This document shows positions 35,986 through 48,350 of a DNA stretch of 64,000 nucleotides, in pieces. The position numbers were made by a program, and so were the translations under genes. Positions within the stretch are counted from its first letter, which is position 1. The number at the start of each line of letters is the position of its first letter. Source of the stretch: Marasmius tenuissimus (Eukaryota; Basidiomycota; Agaricomycetes; Agaricales; Marasmiaceae); assembly GCA_029532415.1 (NCBI GenBank), contig JAQOTA010000047.1, forward strand, positions 930,001 to 994,000, written 5' to 3'. The notes below the pieces were generated by a model, which saw only the letters and a list, made by a program, of their open reading frames with translations, was not told the origin of the DNA and did no database searches.

Positions 35986-36351
35986 TCGAAAATCATTTTA
36001 AGTAACCCGATGTTGGTTCGAGAAGCGCGAGTCATGATTGTCCCTGATTTTTACTAATATACTAAGGTGACGACACCTCTCCACCGCGATTTGATTTCTT
36101 CCAGCACCTCCGAGTTCCACAGGACGAACAACTTTTCCCTCGACGCACATAATGCCCAAGGACCGACTTTTTACTCGAAGAATGACTCGCGGTGGTCGGA
36201 GCATTGATGAATTCAGGTTAGGCCATGGTTGATATGCCTATGCATAGACCATTGTGTGGCCGGAAGGGTTGCTGCTCAGTGGCAAGTTGGTATGGCCCGA
36301 GTCATATATATACACTCATCTGGTACGTGTATTCGAGGTCCTTCTCTGCAT
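35986..36351. other. Intergenic, promoter side of the RGG gene
   Basis: No coding sequence recognised. Confidence 0.5.
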
Positions 36352-37895
36352 ATGTCCCATTTTGACCCACCGAGCACGAAAAGGTCGCGTTCAGTACCGG
36401 TCAAGCGATCAGCACTGAAGTATCGCAATGAAATGTACGCTCTAGAGTACATTCCGAATGCTGGTTGATCCTCACTGAAGGCTCTAGGACACGCACGACG
36501 CCAGTGACAACGACTTCAGAAACTCGTCACCGAAAACGACCAAGGGACGACAGTGAAAACTTTTCTGTATCGTCAAGTTCAAGCCGAAGTAACAGATCAC
36601 CGCCCAAGTCGCGACGGCGCACGCATACTGCACCGAGTGCTACTGCAACGAACCCACCCACAGTCGGAGACTTCACGCCACTCACTGAGCCGACGCAAAC
36701 TCAGACTGTACGACAGGCAGACGAACCTCGTGACGAAGCCACCGGTACACTTCTCTTGATACGCCCTCGAACACCCCGAACGCCGCCCCAATCTCGCATC
36801 GCTCGTACAACTGAGCCTGCCCCATACAATCCATGGGACTACGTCAATCTACCCTCCGCAGAGCCTTCCCCTACTCATGCTCATCCAGCCGAAGATGAAT
36901 CTTATCCTATCCACAATTTCCGTCTCCATTTCCAACCCTCGGTCACTCCCCGTGCATACACTCCGCGACTCCAACATGAGGTGATCCACGCTACGAACGG
37001 AAGGTGCCCAGATATCTCCGACAATTTGCTGGTACACCTTCAGAACCAGTTTGTACCACCGTCGTGGGCGGAGAATCTGATCAAGCCTCGCAAGGACTCT
37101 CGACTACCACCTCCTGCTCCTGAAGTATCACCCGAGGAACAGGACAGACACTTCGAAGCGAAGCTACGCCTCCAATCTTATTTGGAGAAGGTGACGGGGT
37201 TGAGGGATGATCGGGACGAGAAGTGGAAAGATGAATGGTTGGACCAACTTGACGACGGGAAGAAAGAACGGGAGGCTGCAACGCGGTACATGGTTGCTCA
37301 CAAGAGCTCCATCATTCGGATTGGGGGCATCAGACTCGAGGATTTGGAGAACCTGGATGCTGATGGTAGTCACGACGAGAACACATCCGAGGACGAATCT
37401 GAGCCTCAGACAGAGAGAGGTTCCGAAAGTGCCACACCGCCGTCGTTTACGTTTTCTTTTCCGGTTGAGGAGGGTCATCCTATCAGGGAGCATCCTTCAC
37501 TGGGGTCTTGGGGTGCTAAGGCCTTCCCTGCTGAGAAGGTGAAGGCTCAGCGTGGCCGACCCAGAGGACGTGGTCGACCCAGAACCGCTCGGGGTCGTGG
37601 AGGTAGAAGCCGAAATGTTCAAGGGCGTGGAGGAGGTCCCAGTGCTCGAGCTCGTGGAGGGACTCCAAGCGTTCGAGCACGTGGGGGAAATCAAAACGTT
37701 AGAGGTCGCGGAGGGAATCAAAGCGCTCGTGGCCGCGGAGGAACTCAAGACCCTGGCGTTTCTGCACGCGGTCAACCTGCTCAAACTCGAGCTGCTGAGG
37801 GCAATGGAAGAGGCCGTACACGAGGACGTCCTAGAAGTCGGCCAAGAGGCCACGGCCGCGTGTGGCGCGATGTACGTGCTACACAGGATCCCTAA
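36352..37895 (+). CDS. RGG-repeat, disordered nucleic-acid-binding-like protein
   Basis: A large frame ends at 37895. It has no ATG near its start, so I place a first exon at 36352 (MSHFDPPSTKRSRSVPVKRS) with a 53-base intron, 36435-36487, which restores frame. The N-terminal half is Ser/Arg/Pro-rich (KRPRDDSENFSVSSSSSRSN). The middle contains a compact stretch (NPWDYVNLPS...HNFRLHFQPSVTPRAYTPR) and a charged helix (EEQDRHFEAKLRLQSYLEKV). The C-terminal 110 residues are AT-hook-like GRPRGRGRPR followed by about 10-11-residue RGRGG tandem repeats. Such tails bind RNA or DNA and are arginine-methylated in other proteins. The specific family is unknown to me. Confidence 0.7.
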
Positions 37896-40287
37896 TGACA
37901 TTCTTTCTCTTGTCTGAACCATCTCGAAGCCGCGATTCTGAAGAAAACCTCCCGGTTGACGGCTGTTGTATCTCATCATTATCGTCATCATGAACAATTT
38001 ATCTTGTCTTGTAATTGAAGGTCAGTTACTTGTATCAAACGTACCATTTTCTTGTTGTATCTTGGTTTCACACGTCTCATCCATGTATTTTATTCCTCGT
38101 TGTATCCCTCTTTACGACAAGTCTCTCCATGTACTATTCATATTGTTTACTTTCTTGTTTCTCCGCACCTGGGTTTGGCTTTGTGTCTTGAAAGCTATAA
38201 CAAAGTACTTTTGCTCACATGAATTGTTTCCGCAGGCACTCCCTGAACGCGTCCTACGACGGTTGATTATCTCCCGCGAGTTTCCTGTTCGGTACGCTTG
38301 CACGTCCAGCACTGATCACGTCCGCTCGCCCCGTGTCGAGCCTAGCCCCCCCCCGAAGATCAGACTTCCCAATTGATCGAAGTGTCCTTCGCCACAGATA
38401 CCTCAGGAAGAACTGAATTTCCGGAGCCTCACCAAACTCTATTTGCATATTGTCCCAGTCTCTTCAGTTGAATCCCACGAGCAGCTGGCTCTCGCGTTCC
38501 GACGTCGTCGTGGGACACGCTGATAGGGCTACGGAATATGTCTATTCCAGAGCCGGACTCTTCTTGTGGGCTGTGGAATTGACTAGATTTGACTCGACCG
38601 TCCGACTTTGGGATGCGAAAGTCCGGGCGTCTATGTAATTCAATCATAAAGTCCATCGAACTGGAACTGGGATTGGTCCCGTTCCCAGGCAGCGTCAGAT
38701 TTGCCCCTTTTGGACCTCAATTCCGACCGCCGGTATCATATTTCAATGGGATGGCAGTTTCATTGGCAGATTGTGCGATGTACGAAGTCATGGTACATCG
38801 AACTCAACTACGTTAATGAAGTCTCGTTCTATAAGCGCCCTTCCTTGTGTGTAAGCTACTATCGGGTTAGGCTGGAGTACGTTTGATAATCAGCGGCGCC
38901 TACGATTGCTACTCCAAGCTCATGAGATTGTCAGCAGAGGTGGAGAAGGAGATCCAGGAATGTAGCAGGCTGCTGAGGACGCGCGGTAAGAACGGGAGGA
39001 TAGTAAGTATTGATTTCGACGTGAATTCTCTCAGCGCTACTGGGTTTTGCACGTGTTTCTGGAGGTCCGCCGCTGAGAACCTGGGTTTATTTGCCCTCCC
39101 TGGGCCTGGCAACCCAATAACAACTCGATGGCCGGGCGCTCGTCTACGGATCCTGGCAAGCTGTAGGCGGAATACCGCGCAGATACCTATTCGCTCGAAA
39201 CAGCTGAGCTGCCAGGGTGTTTGAGCCAAAAGAATGAATACAGGTGGCCAATCGCGAGTGAAGCAAGGGTGTAGTGGCGATATTCAGCCCTCAGACCACC
39301 TTTCGTGCCTCCGATGGCATTTCCCACTCAATCTCCTCCAAACGAGAAGCTCGGGGTCCTTATTGAGTCCAATTGAGTCCCGGGACCAAACAAATACTAG
39401 CTGAGGTTCACAAACGCTGACCTCCAGAAACATATGCAAAACCCAGTACTACTTCATCGCATGTCGAACATTGGTCACCCAATTTCACTGAGCGTGACAT
39501 TAGCATGAATACTAATACCTTTGTTTAGCTGCTTAACGGGGACGAGGCTGGGTATACTCTCTGAATATCCCTCGTAGTTTTGGCCGGCTTGCTACTTCGC
39601 TAAGACCACTTACTATGCAGCTCAAAGTTAGTACACTCTCTTCGTTTCGAATTTGTTCCGAATCTCAGTGGTCGCCGGGCGGTTGCGAAATCTGAAAGTA
39701 GGAAGCTTTGCAAATCAGTAAAATCCTATTTCCGATCTAATGAATAGTCGATAGTTCGCAGGGCCCCTTGACCTAATCATCTCCTCAGCCTGCTGAGTCC
39801 TCTGTTCGTGCAAAACATTGGACGTGCCAATGCGCGCTGACGGGCGCTCTTCTGCGAAGAGGATTAGTAAGACCGAGAACTACGCAAGTACTATGCGGAC
39901 ATCAAGAACCTTCAACAGTCTTCAACAGCCTTCAACCGGGAAATCTGGTGCATCTCAGCCTAGACAGCTTGTGATCTCGCCCTATCCTGACTCCGGAAGG
40001 TTTGGTGATATCATCACTGAGCGATATCGGAATTTTTATCTTATCATATCCGTAATATGATCAATCAGCAGACTTGTTCACCTGGTGCGTTCAACAGCAC
40101 GCAGTCCTCGGTTTCTCGGTTTCAGTCATCTTCGCAGAAGTGCGCCCACCATCTCTAGATCCCAAGGCAAGCGCTCAATCTTGTATTGGCGCGCAGGCTA
40201 TTCTCTTTGCGAATGGAGGATATCATTTTCCTATCCTTTAAAAACCCTGGCAGGTCCGAATGATCGCCATGGACTTCTTCGAGTATA
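37896..40287. other. Long stretch without a recognised gene
   Basis: The first 400 bases are AT-rich and pyrimidine-rich. Frames at about 38700-38886 (MGWQFHWQIVRCTKSWYIEL) and 38883-39224 (LMRLSAEVEKEIQECSRLLR) are protein-like but unlinked. An inverted-repeat element lies at 39036-39449. The calpain promoter follows. Confidence 0.4.
39036..39449. repeat. Inverted-repeat element, about 50-bp arms
   Basis: The left arm 39036-39086 and the right arm 39399-39449 are reverse complements at roughly 80 percent by eye. They share the exact blocks TACTGGGTTTTGCA and TGTTTCTGGAGGTC. The 310-base interior has no coding evidence. It is probably a non-autonomous DNA transposon remnant. No convincing target duplication was seen. 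Confidence 0.6.
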
Positions 40288-42830
40288 ATGGCTTGGAGGA
40301 GACCCAGCAAGAACAAGAATCAGAAGAAAGGCAAGGTAGAGCACCCTACCTTTGCTCAAAAGAAGAAAGATTATGGCCTTCTCGTCACCGACGAGCTCCA
40401 GAGTGCTCTCACGTCTTGCAAGGAACAAGTGGAGCGTATTGCCAGGGAGTGCAAAGCCAAAAATCGCAAGTTTAGGTCAGTCTTTACCACATTTCTGCGC
40501 AGTATGAGTTTCTGATCTCGTATACACTGTTTTTTGCCCAGAGATGAAGATTTTGACCTTCAGAACGACCGTAACAGGTGTCTACATGGTATCGGTTGCG
40601 AGGACATCTACGAACCGTCTGATGTTCGGCGAGTGACTGAGATATTCGATAACCCTCAATTCTTTATTGACGGGGCCAACTCCAACGACCTTGTGCAAGG
40701 GCGCATACGCGACTGTTGGTTCATTTCCGCGTTGGCCACGATTTCAACTGCTGAAGGACTCATAGAAAGTCTCTGCGTTGCGGTACGCCTTGTGCATCTC
40801 GGTGCTGACTATCCTGTGCTCACCGTGCTCCAGAGAGACGAAACGGTTGGCGTTAACGGCTTCGTCTTCTTCAGGGATAGCTATTGGGTTACTGTGATTA
40901 TCGATGAGTGTGTTGTAATCACAGCCGTTCTTTCCCGCTGACCTGACACGCTGTTGCTCTGATTTAGCTTGTTGTTCACTTCCGTCCCCAAATTTGAGGA
41001 GCTCCACGCCCGAGAGAAGAAGCTCTATCATAACGACAAAGAGCAATACAACAAGTCTGCTCGCAAGAATGGGAAGGGTCTGTACTTCGGAAGGTCCGGG
41101 ACTCAGGGCGAGACTTGGGTCCCTCTTTTCGAAAAGGCGTACGCTAAGCTTCACGGAAGCTATGGCTCGTTGGATGGAGGGTTTGCGTCGGAGGCTATCG
41201 AGGATCTCACTGGGTTAGTGAAGAGATCATTCTCAAACGATGGCACTCATACTTGAGTTTGTAGCGGTGTCTCTACTTATTTACCTACCAAGGTACGTGA
41301 CAAGAGGACCATTATGCTCACGACATATCCTAACATGGGGTATCTAGGATATTCTTAACGTCGACCAATTCTGGGAAGAAGAATTGCTGAAAGCAAACAC
41401 CGGTGACCGTCTGTTCGGATGCTCCTACAATTCATTGGATTGGTCCCGAAGTGGAGAGGACATGATCAATATCAACGGCCTGTTCGGTAGTCACGCTTAT
41501 TCCATCTTGCGTGCTGTAGAGGTCAAAGGAAAACGCTTCGTGATCTTGCGCAATCCTTGGGGGGAGAGCGAATGGACTGGGCCTTGGTCCGATGGATCGA
41601 AGGAGTGGACTCCGGAGTGGCTGGAGGTATTGCCTCAACTCGGGCATAGTTTCGGCGATGACGGCCAGTTTGTCATGGAATGTAAGGCTCATTTTATCTC
41701 TGGCAGGTTTTCTGGCGACTCAACGCCGAGGATATAGATCATGACTTTCTCGATTGCTGGGATGCCGTCTACCGTACTCGTCTGTTCGACCCCTCATGGG
41801 TTATGTCTTCGCAGTGGGTACAGTTCATCCCCAACAGACCCCTACTTTCTGCGTGGACATATGGAGACGTTTCTTGTAGGAATTTCCGTCCGTCTATCCG
41901 TGAACTACTTGCTAATATATTCCAGTCACGTTCTCTTTGCCAGGGCCTTCTTTGACTTGTGTGGTCCTATCCCAGCTCGACACGCGTTATTTTGAGAAGA
42001 TATCTGGCTGTTATAATTGGAGGTTCCAGTTCATCCTATATAAGGACGGAGAGAGCGACTATATCGCCGAATCATCTCACGGGAGGCCCTTCTCGCGTAG
42101 CGTCAATCTCGAGATGAACCTTGAAGCAGGCGACTATGTTGTGCACGTGAGTTCCTAATCTTCTGTTCGTAGCTTGTACAACAGCTCAGACTTTTTCGCC
42201 CCAGGTTCGATTAGACCGAGCTCACAGGGACGGTCCAGTTAGTAGTCCTGATATTTAACAATGAGCACCCTTCTGAAGAACTGCAGTACCAAATCACAGA
42301 GGCCATCGATCGCGCTGGCTACCGTGCTGTGAATCAAGCCTTGGCCGAAAGGGCGAAGTCCCGCTCCGTCGCAGTCAGTACGTCGCAATCTCTTTAAATC
42401 ACTTGGTACTGTCTTTCTGACCTGCGTTCCCGTCCAGACTTTGACCGGAGGTGAACGGTACATTTTGTATTTATATATGGATTAGTTGACACTGATCAGC
42501 ATACGCAGCACGGAGCGGCAGCATTTGCCCGTCCCTCTCAGATGTCTAGCTGGTCGCAGCCTCGCCTCCATCAAACAGGCTTCCGTTCAAGAAGCTGCAA
42601 TCGAGGCAGAAGAAGAAGAAGAATTCCAAGAGGAGATTGAAGCCGGCGGAGATCCTGAAGGATCAGAGGAGGAAGTTGAGGAGGGAGAGGGCAGTGATGT
42701 GGAGGGAGAGGGAGAACCAGGACAGTTTGTGAGCGATCCCATCGACCTCGACAGTGTCTTTTTGGGCTTGAAGGTTTACACCAACAAGACGGCCCCAGTC
42801 ACTATTGCCGCACAGCTCATGCGCGCATGA
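40288..42830 (+). CDS. Calpain-family cysteine protease
   Basis: The ATG at 40288 gives MAWRRPSKNKNQKKGKVEHP. The peptidase C2 core is complete: the catalytic Cys in QGRIRDCWFISALATIS (about 40690-40740), the His in NGLFGSHAYSILRAVEVKG and the Asn in FVILRNPWGESEWTGPWSDG (about 41480-41600). Between them are KNGKGLYFGR and WVPLFEKAYAKLHGSYGSLD. A calpain C2-like beta domain follows (LDTRYFEKI, FQFILYKDGESDYIAESS, NLEAGDYVVHV). The last exon has a long Glu-rich stretch and ends VYTNKTAPVTIAAQLMRA. Exons are joined by about nine short introns. No EF-hand or MIT domain is seen, so it is a non-classical fungal calpain. Calcium dependence is not shown. It converges with the SDR gene, whose end is at 43201. 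Confidence 0.9.
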
Positions 42831-43200
42831 GATTGAGAACTTTGGGTAGATGAACTTGGTGGTATAGCGATAATCTGAATTACGGTCTAAATTTAACCTT
42901 CAGAAATTTCTGATTTCGAATTTTGATATCGTCGGACATGTATTGAATATGATAGTAACGCGTGGATGTTGAAACTTTGTTGGGAATCGGATTTGGGGAT
43001 AATCGCAAGGCGAATATCGAAAATAATTTGCGGGAGTAGTGATTCCATTGTTTAACACATTGTTTACGCCCGAGTCCTTCTACCTGCATGAATGCTCAAA
43101 ATGCTTGTTTCCTGGGAGGTAAGAGGTTTGAGAGTTTTTCATAAACATGATACTGGGGCGTTACAACAGACACGACCATAGCTACACAACAATCCAGGTT

Positions 43201-44554
43201 TTAGATCCCGACACCTCCAGTGACCTCCAACGTGTGTCCGCTGACGAACGATGCCAACGGCGAGACCAAGCTATAAGTAGCCAGATAATTAGTAACTAAG
43301 TCCATCCATAGCATGCGAACGTGAACACTCACAAGAGCATGGAAGCGGCGGCCTCGTCGGGGTGAGCACCTCTCCTCAGAGGAATCAACGGGTACTCAGC
43401 AGAGGGGTCACCCTGATCTTTGGCACCTGGAACACCGAGCGCAACCTTCTTTCCGTCAATCTCAATAGCCACTCCCTTCTCCTTCGCAGACGTCAACCTA
43501 GAAATCAGTCATTAGATCAACAACGAGAGTCTGTAGGCGATGTTAGGGGTACGTACCTTGTGTGAACCAAACCAAACGCCACGGTGTTAGCACGGACACC
43601 GAATGGACCCCATTCCTTGCAGATAGTCTTGGTCAAACCGACGACAGCAGATTTCGCTGCGGCGTAGTTTGCCTGTCCGACGTTTCCGTGCAGACCACTG
43701 ACGGAAGAAACGTTGACGATGGAACGGTTTTCGCGTTGTTCGGGCTACGGAAACGATGAGTTGGCCGAACACCAGACCGCCGATTCGGTATGGAGACGTA
43801 CTTTGAGGCGGAAGTAGGGTGCTGCTTGTCTGATGAGCCTGAATGGTGCTCTGACGTGAATCTTCTGGATGATATCCCAAGTTTCGTCCGGGGTAGTGTG
43901 GATCATCTTGTCAAAGGTGAACCCAGCTAAAGGGTTAAATGAATATGGTGTTAAGCAACCCCGCGACGCCAACAAAACCTACCGTTGTTGACAATGTGGT
44001 TAATTTTTCCGTATTTCCTGTGAAATTACACATCTTATTGAGGAATGAGGGTGAAAGAGCGTCAAGTAGCACGCACTGAACGGTAGCATCCACAATCTTC
44101 TTTGGGAAGTCATCTGCGCCAACGTCTCCTGCTACTGCTAGGGCGTCCCCACCGAATGCTTTGATCTCGTTCACGACATCTTCGGCTTTCTTGGCGTCGA
44201 TACTGAGAGAAAAGCCATCAGTAACGACAGTTGTCAGTTGCATGTAGTTCTAGATTGTAAACGCACTCGCTGACAACGACCTTTGCGCCCTCCTTCGCGA
44301 ATAATATCGCTGCACTCCGGCCAATTCCCTTCGAGAATGTTCAGTCAATTGCTCGTTCCCAGAGGGCGTGAATAGAATCGGTGTTACCTGACCAGCACCT
44401 ATAGAGGGTAAAGATGAGTATCCAGCCCTCAAGAGCGCAATTGATGTGTCGTTGACATACCGGTAATGATAGCAACTTCATCCTTCAACATCCCTCTCCC
44501 CGCTGCATTTGAGAGATGGCCAGAAAGTTGTGTGAGACGTTGCGGGGCAGACAT
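43201..44554 (-). CDS. Short-chain dehydrogenase/reductase, FabG-like 3-oxoacyl-ACP reductase
   Basis: The ATG at 44554 gives MSAPQRLTQLSGHLSNAAGR. The exons carry DEVAIITGAGQGIGRSAAIL (nucleotide-binding glycine motif), KKAEDVVNEIKAFGGDALAV, the NNAG motif, the active-site Ser in SIVNVSSVSGLHG, and YAAAK with the catalytic Tyr and Lys. The C-terminus has RRGAHPDEAAASMLLLVSPL and HTLEVTGGVGI. All four residues of the catalytic tetrad region are present. The family reduces 3-oxoacyl-thioesters with NADPH. A mitochondrial type II fatty acid synthesis role is possible but not shown, because no clear targeting peptide is present. About seven exons. Confidence 0.92.
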
Positions 44555-44687
44555 AGTGAGAAGGCGACTGTGGAAATGCCGAAGTCAGTACAACAAGAAG
44601 AATTCAAGTCAAGACCAGCTCACATTGTGAGAGGGGGGATGGGGTGTGGGGAAGATTAACGAGGAGAACCCGGGGGTCGTGTTTTAT

Positions 44688-44719
44688 ACCGGGTAACCGG
44701 GTATACTGGTTTACCGGTG
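44688..44719. promoter_or_regulatory. Tandem ACCGGGTA motif upstream of the SDR gene
   Basis: Two adjacent exact copies of ACCGGGTA (44688-44703) are followed by a related TTTACCGG about 130 bases upstream of the SDR start. Direct CGG-containing repeats are typical of zinc-cluster regulator sites, but the binding factor is unknown. Confidence 0.35.
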
Positions 44720-45473
44720 CTCCTGTGAAATATTTGCGCACAGACCACCCACTTCTGACCTCAGACGCCCACGACTCTCGTGCTGCACCCCCGATTCCAT
44801 GCCTATTTCATGAGAGACCGTATACACTCTTCAAAATCTGGGAGAAAACATCATGCAACATATCCGCTACGACTCCTGCTGTCTCTCGGGAATAAGCCGA
44901 CTGTACCGTTTGTCAGTGCCACCTCCACCATCGAAATATTAGCCACTTCGCAACACCTGTGGCCGGTACTCCTCATTGATCAAGGCTCTTCTATATCACC
45001 TTTGCGCCCAAGCATGAGCTGTTCTAAAATCTTGAAATCTTCGGTCAAACTCGACGTTATCAATCCTCACCAGCCCCAATATCTATTTCTGTCGTGAGTC
45101 TCACGACTGCCAGCGAGTACGACCTTTCCTTATAAACGCCGAAGCACTGAAAGCTGACTAGTTACCTCCACCAGCACCACCATCCTTCAAGTTTCAAATG
45201 CGGACACCACCTCCTGGCCTTCACAACGGCTGCTGAGCACTTCAGTCCAGATAGCTACCACCCACCGTCTATCGACATCGTATAAGCCTCTTCCACCTTC
45301 CTCCCCCTCATATTCAATTAGCTTTCCTTCGACTTTTCCCAACAAAAACAGCCTCTTTCTATTCCTTGCCCTCCACAGTCATCATTCTTCTATTCGCCCG
45401 AGCCCGAACATTGTAACCGACCGTTACAGAAATAGCTATCTGCTTGACACGGCTGGCCCTCGATAGCCTGCTT

Positions 45474-48350
45474 ATGGAGAGACAAACAGTTACGCAAAAC
45501 CAACAAACTGGCTCGGGCTTTCAGAACAACAACACAGCTACGGGGACTCAGAACATCAACTTCATTAACAGCTTCAACTCAGCCGCCTCCCATCGTAAGT
45601 CATTGCTCTCGTTCTCGTTGAGCTCGAACTCATCATATCGTGCACATTGATACAGCACATAAAACTCTCTGGAACAGTGTCGCAGGCATAGGAGCCTCGC
45701 ATACCGCGGAGCAACAGTATGAACGTGGGGAGTGTCTGAAGGGAACTCGACGGAGAACTCTCAAGATGATCCATGACTGGAGGCGAGGCAAAGGGGGAGA
45801 TGAACCAATCTGTTTGTTGTCCGGTGCCGCAGGCGTTGGCAAGTCAGCTATTGCAATGACGGTTGCCAAATCGTGCGAGGAAAAGGGTGTACTGGTCTCA
45901 TCTTTTTTCTTCTTTCGATCCGACCCTAAACGAAATAACCACTCGGCTCTCGTCCCCGTCATCGCACACGGCCTCGTCACGACGATACCTTCGTGCCGAG
46001 ATCTCATCAATCAGAGGATTGCGGATGACCCAAAGATTTTGGAGGCTCAGTTGGAGGTCCAATTTCGAGAGCTCGTCCTGCGGCCCTTTGTATCCCAAGC
46101 ACTTGGACCAGACACTGATCAAGATCCCTCCGCCGCAGTAGCTCGGAAAACCTCCCCGAATCCCCTGGTACTTGGAGGTCCCTCCCCCAGGCAGTATCGC
46201 CGATGGTGGCAACTCATATGGACGATTCCGTTCTTCTGGTCCTTCGTCCAGCAGAATGAAGACCTGCCTCGGGAGGACCACCCAAACCGAAGGGATCACT
46301 TTACCGAGGGAGGTGAAGATGCCTCTCAAAGTGTTTCGAGGCAGGATGTCGCGGCGCGTGAAGACTACCCGGGGGGAAAAGATAACTCAGCATATACAAA
46401 AGGCCCAACCTTGGTCATTATAGACGGTCTAGATGAGTGCGGCGGCGAGGCAGCTCAGCGGCGTATCCTCTCAACCATCCTCTCGGCATTTCAACAACAG
46501 CCTCAGTTCTCGATGAAGTTTTTGATCTGCAGTCGTCCTGAAGCTTGGATCCGGGAAGCATTCAGTACAAAACCCCTTTCTCTGCTCTCAAACGTGATTG
46601 TGCTCGACGAATCATTCGTGCCTGACCAAGACATCAGGAAGTACTATTGCCACCACTTTCATGAGATCTCCAACAGGCCCAAGTTCAACCATGTCCAGTT
46701 CCCGATTCCCTGGCCTTCGGAAGACGATCTGGAAGATTTGGTGGATCGGAGCTGCGGCCAGTTCGCTCATGCGGCAACTACTGTCAAACTTATCGACAGC
46801 GAATTCAAACATCCCATAGTACAACTTCGTTCCCTTCTTCAGCATACTACACCTCGCCGCCCGGGATCATCGCCGTACCAGCAACTCGACGCACTGTATG
46901 ACTACATACTCGGCGTCAATCCGGACTACGAGGAAGTTTCCCTCATCCTTGCAACTGTCCTTGTGGTCCCGCCCAAAGCGAGAACCCCAGCCTGTATCGA
47001 TTTGCTACTAGGACTGCCCGCCGGGCAGGTGACCATGACAATACGTGGCATGCACTCGGTACTGGACATCCGAGGTCCGTGGGATGAGATTAACCTCTTT
47101 CACACCTCATTCAGAGACTATCTGACCGACCAGGCCAGGTCGCGCCAGTTTCACATCGACCTGGACAGTCAGAAGTATGCCGTGGCGCGACACTGGCTCA
47201 AGAATCTCACGACCGGCAAAGTGCAGACTTACAGGTACGCATTCATTCTCCTCTATTGGGTCTCGCACTATCGCATAAGTACTTAATCTCTTTCCAAATA
47301 CTTTTACTTAGCTCCGAGGAACTCTATGGGGAGAACAACATGGTATTCTTCACAGAATGGATTGGTTTTTGCGTCTCAATTCCCGAACCGACTCGCGACC
47401 TATTGAAGCATCTCTCGGGAGTTGACCTCACATTCACATATCTGATCGAGATGATTAGATGTCATCTTCGGACATACGCCACTTGGAACAACAGATTTGC
47501 GTACCTGGTACCATGGGTCAAGACATACGTTAGTTTATCACTTTTCTTTGTTGTACCCGTTTCTGTCCTTATATTCCTCTCACTAGGTCAACTCCCAGAT
47601 CAGTGAGGATGAACGAGAAACCGGAGAGCGTCTCATGCAGAGACTCCAGAACCGCCCCAAGCGTTTTCATCTTCAATGTTCCGCGGATGTGCGAAATGAC
47701 GTCCTCTACTGGGTCATCGACCGTGCTACAAAATGCCCGGGAAGCACTAGACTAGATGGATCACCGCCCCGCGATTTTGATAACCTGCGTCTCACAGACT
47801 GCCACTGCAGCCTCTCGGGAGGGAAAGAGTCTCAGGACGCAGGGCACCTTGCGTATCAGGACGCCTGTTTGCAGCTCGTCAAGGCTTTTGTCTCCCTTTT
47901 TGAGATGCTTGCCCATGACGGTTCAGAAGACGACGAAACCATCCGGGAGTTGGGGAATGTCTTTCTGAATGTGGCCCACTTGTTGCGCCTGCAACACTGT
48001 CGTCTCGGTACAGAGCTGCTCCTGCTCTGCCGGACGTTTTTCGGACTCGCGAAAGGTTGTTCGGTAATGCGGATTGTTTTAGTGGATGAAATGTCTGGGT
48101 TGAAGGACTCTATGCTTAGTTGGACTGAGGTGACTATAACTTTCCTGGGGTTCCGATTCCCTCCTCATCCTTGCATGGTTCGTTGATTGATGAATTTTCT
48201 CTTCAATAGACCTTCCCACGCAGATTTGCTCACGAAGGGGAAGCTTTGAGAGCACAGATCCTCGAATTGCCTTGGGAAGAGTGGGAGCTGGAATACGACA
48301 CCTGTGTGTATAATATCCCTGATCTATGGTCAATCAGATATCGTGCATGA
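45474..48350 (+). CDS. NACHT STAND NTPase (fungal NLR-like receptor)
   Basis: Five exons (45474-45594, 45656-47234, 47312-47528, 47587-48129, 48210-48350) total exactly 867 codons. The first exon is a 40-residue N/Q-rich leader (TGSGFQNNNTATGTQNINFI). The NACHT core follows: Walker A GAAGVGKSAI at about residue 96, FFFFRSDPKRNNHSALVPVI, a Walker B-type TLVIIDGLDECGG at about residue 291, KFLICSRPEAWI as sensor, then the LFHTSFRDYL winged-helix signature. The C-terminal 300 residues are helical and show no ankyrin, WD40 or TPR repeats. This is the Agaricomycete NACHT family, proposed to act in non-self recognition and programmed cell death. The ligand is unknown. The insert between the sensor and Walker B is long and charged (about residues 190-285). 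Confidence 0.92.

Noticed and set aside
36465..36470. TTG at 36465 as start of the RGG protein
   Set aside because: Nuclear fungal genes rarely start at TTG, and a spliced upstream ATG exon at 36352 restores the frame.
37497..37997. 166-residue Ser/Thr-rich minus-strand frame
   Set aside because: Mirror image of the RGG repeat. Repeats of a multiple-of-three period keep antisense frames open.
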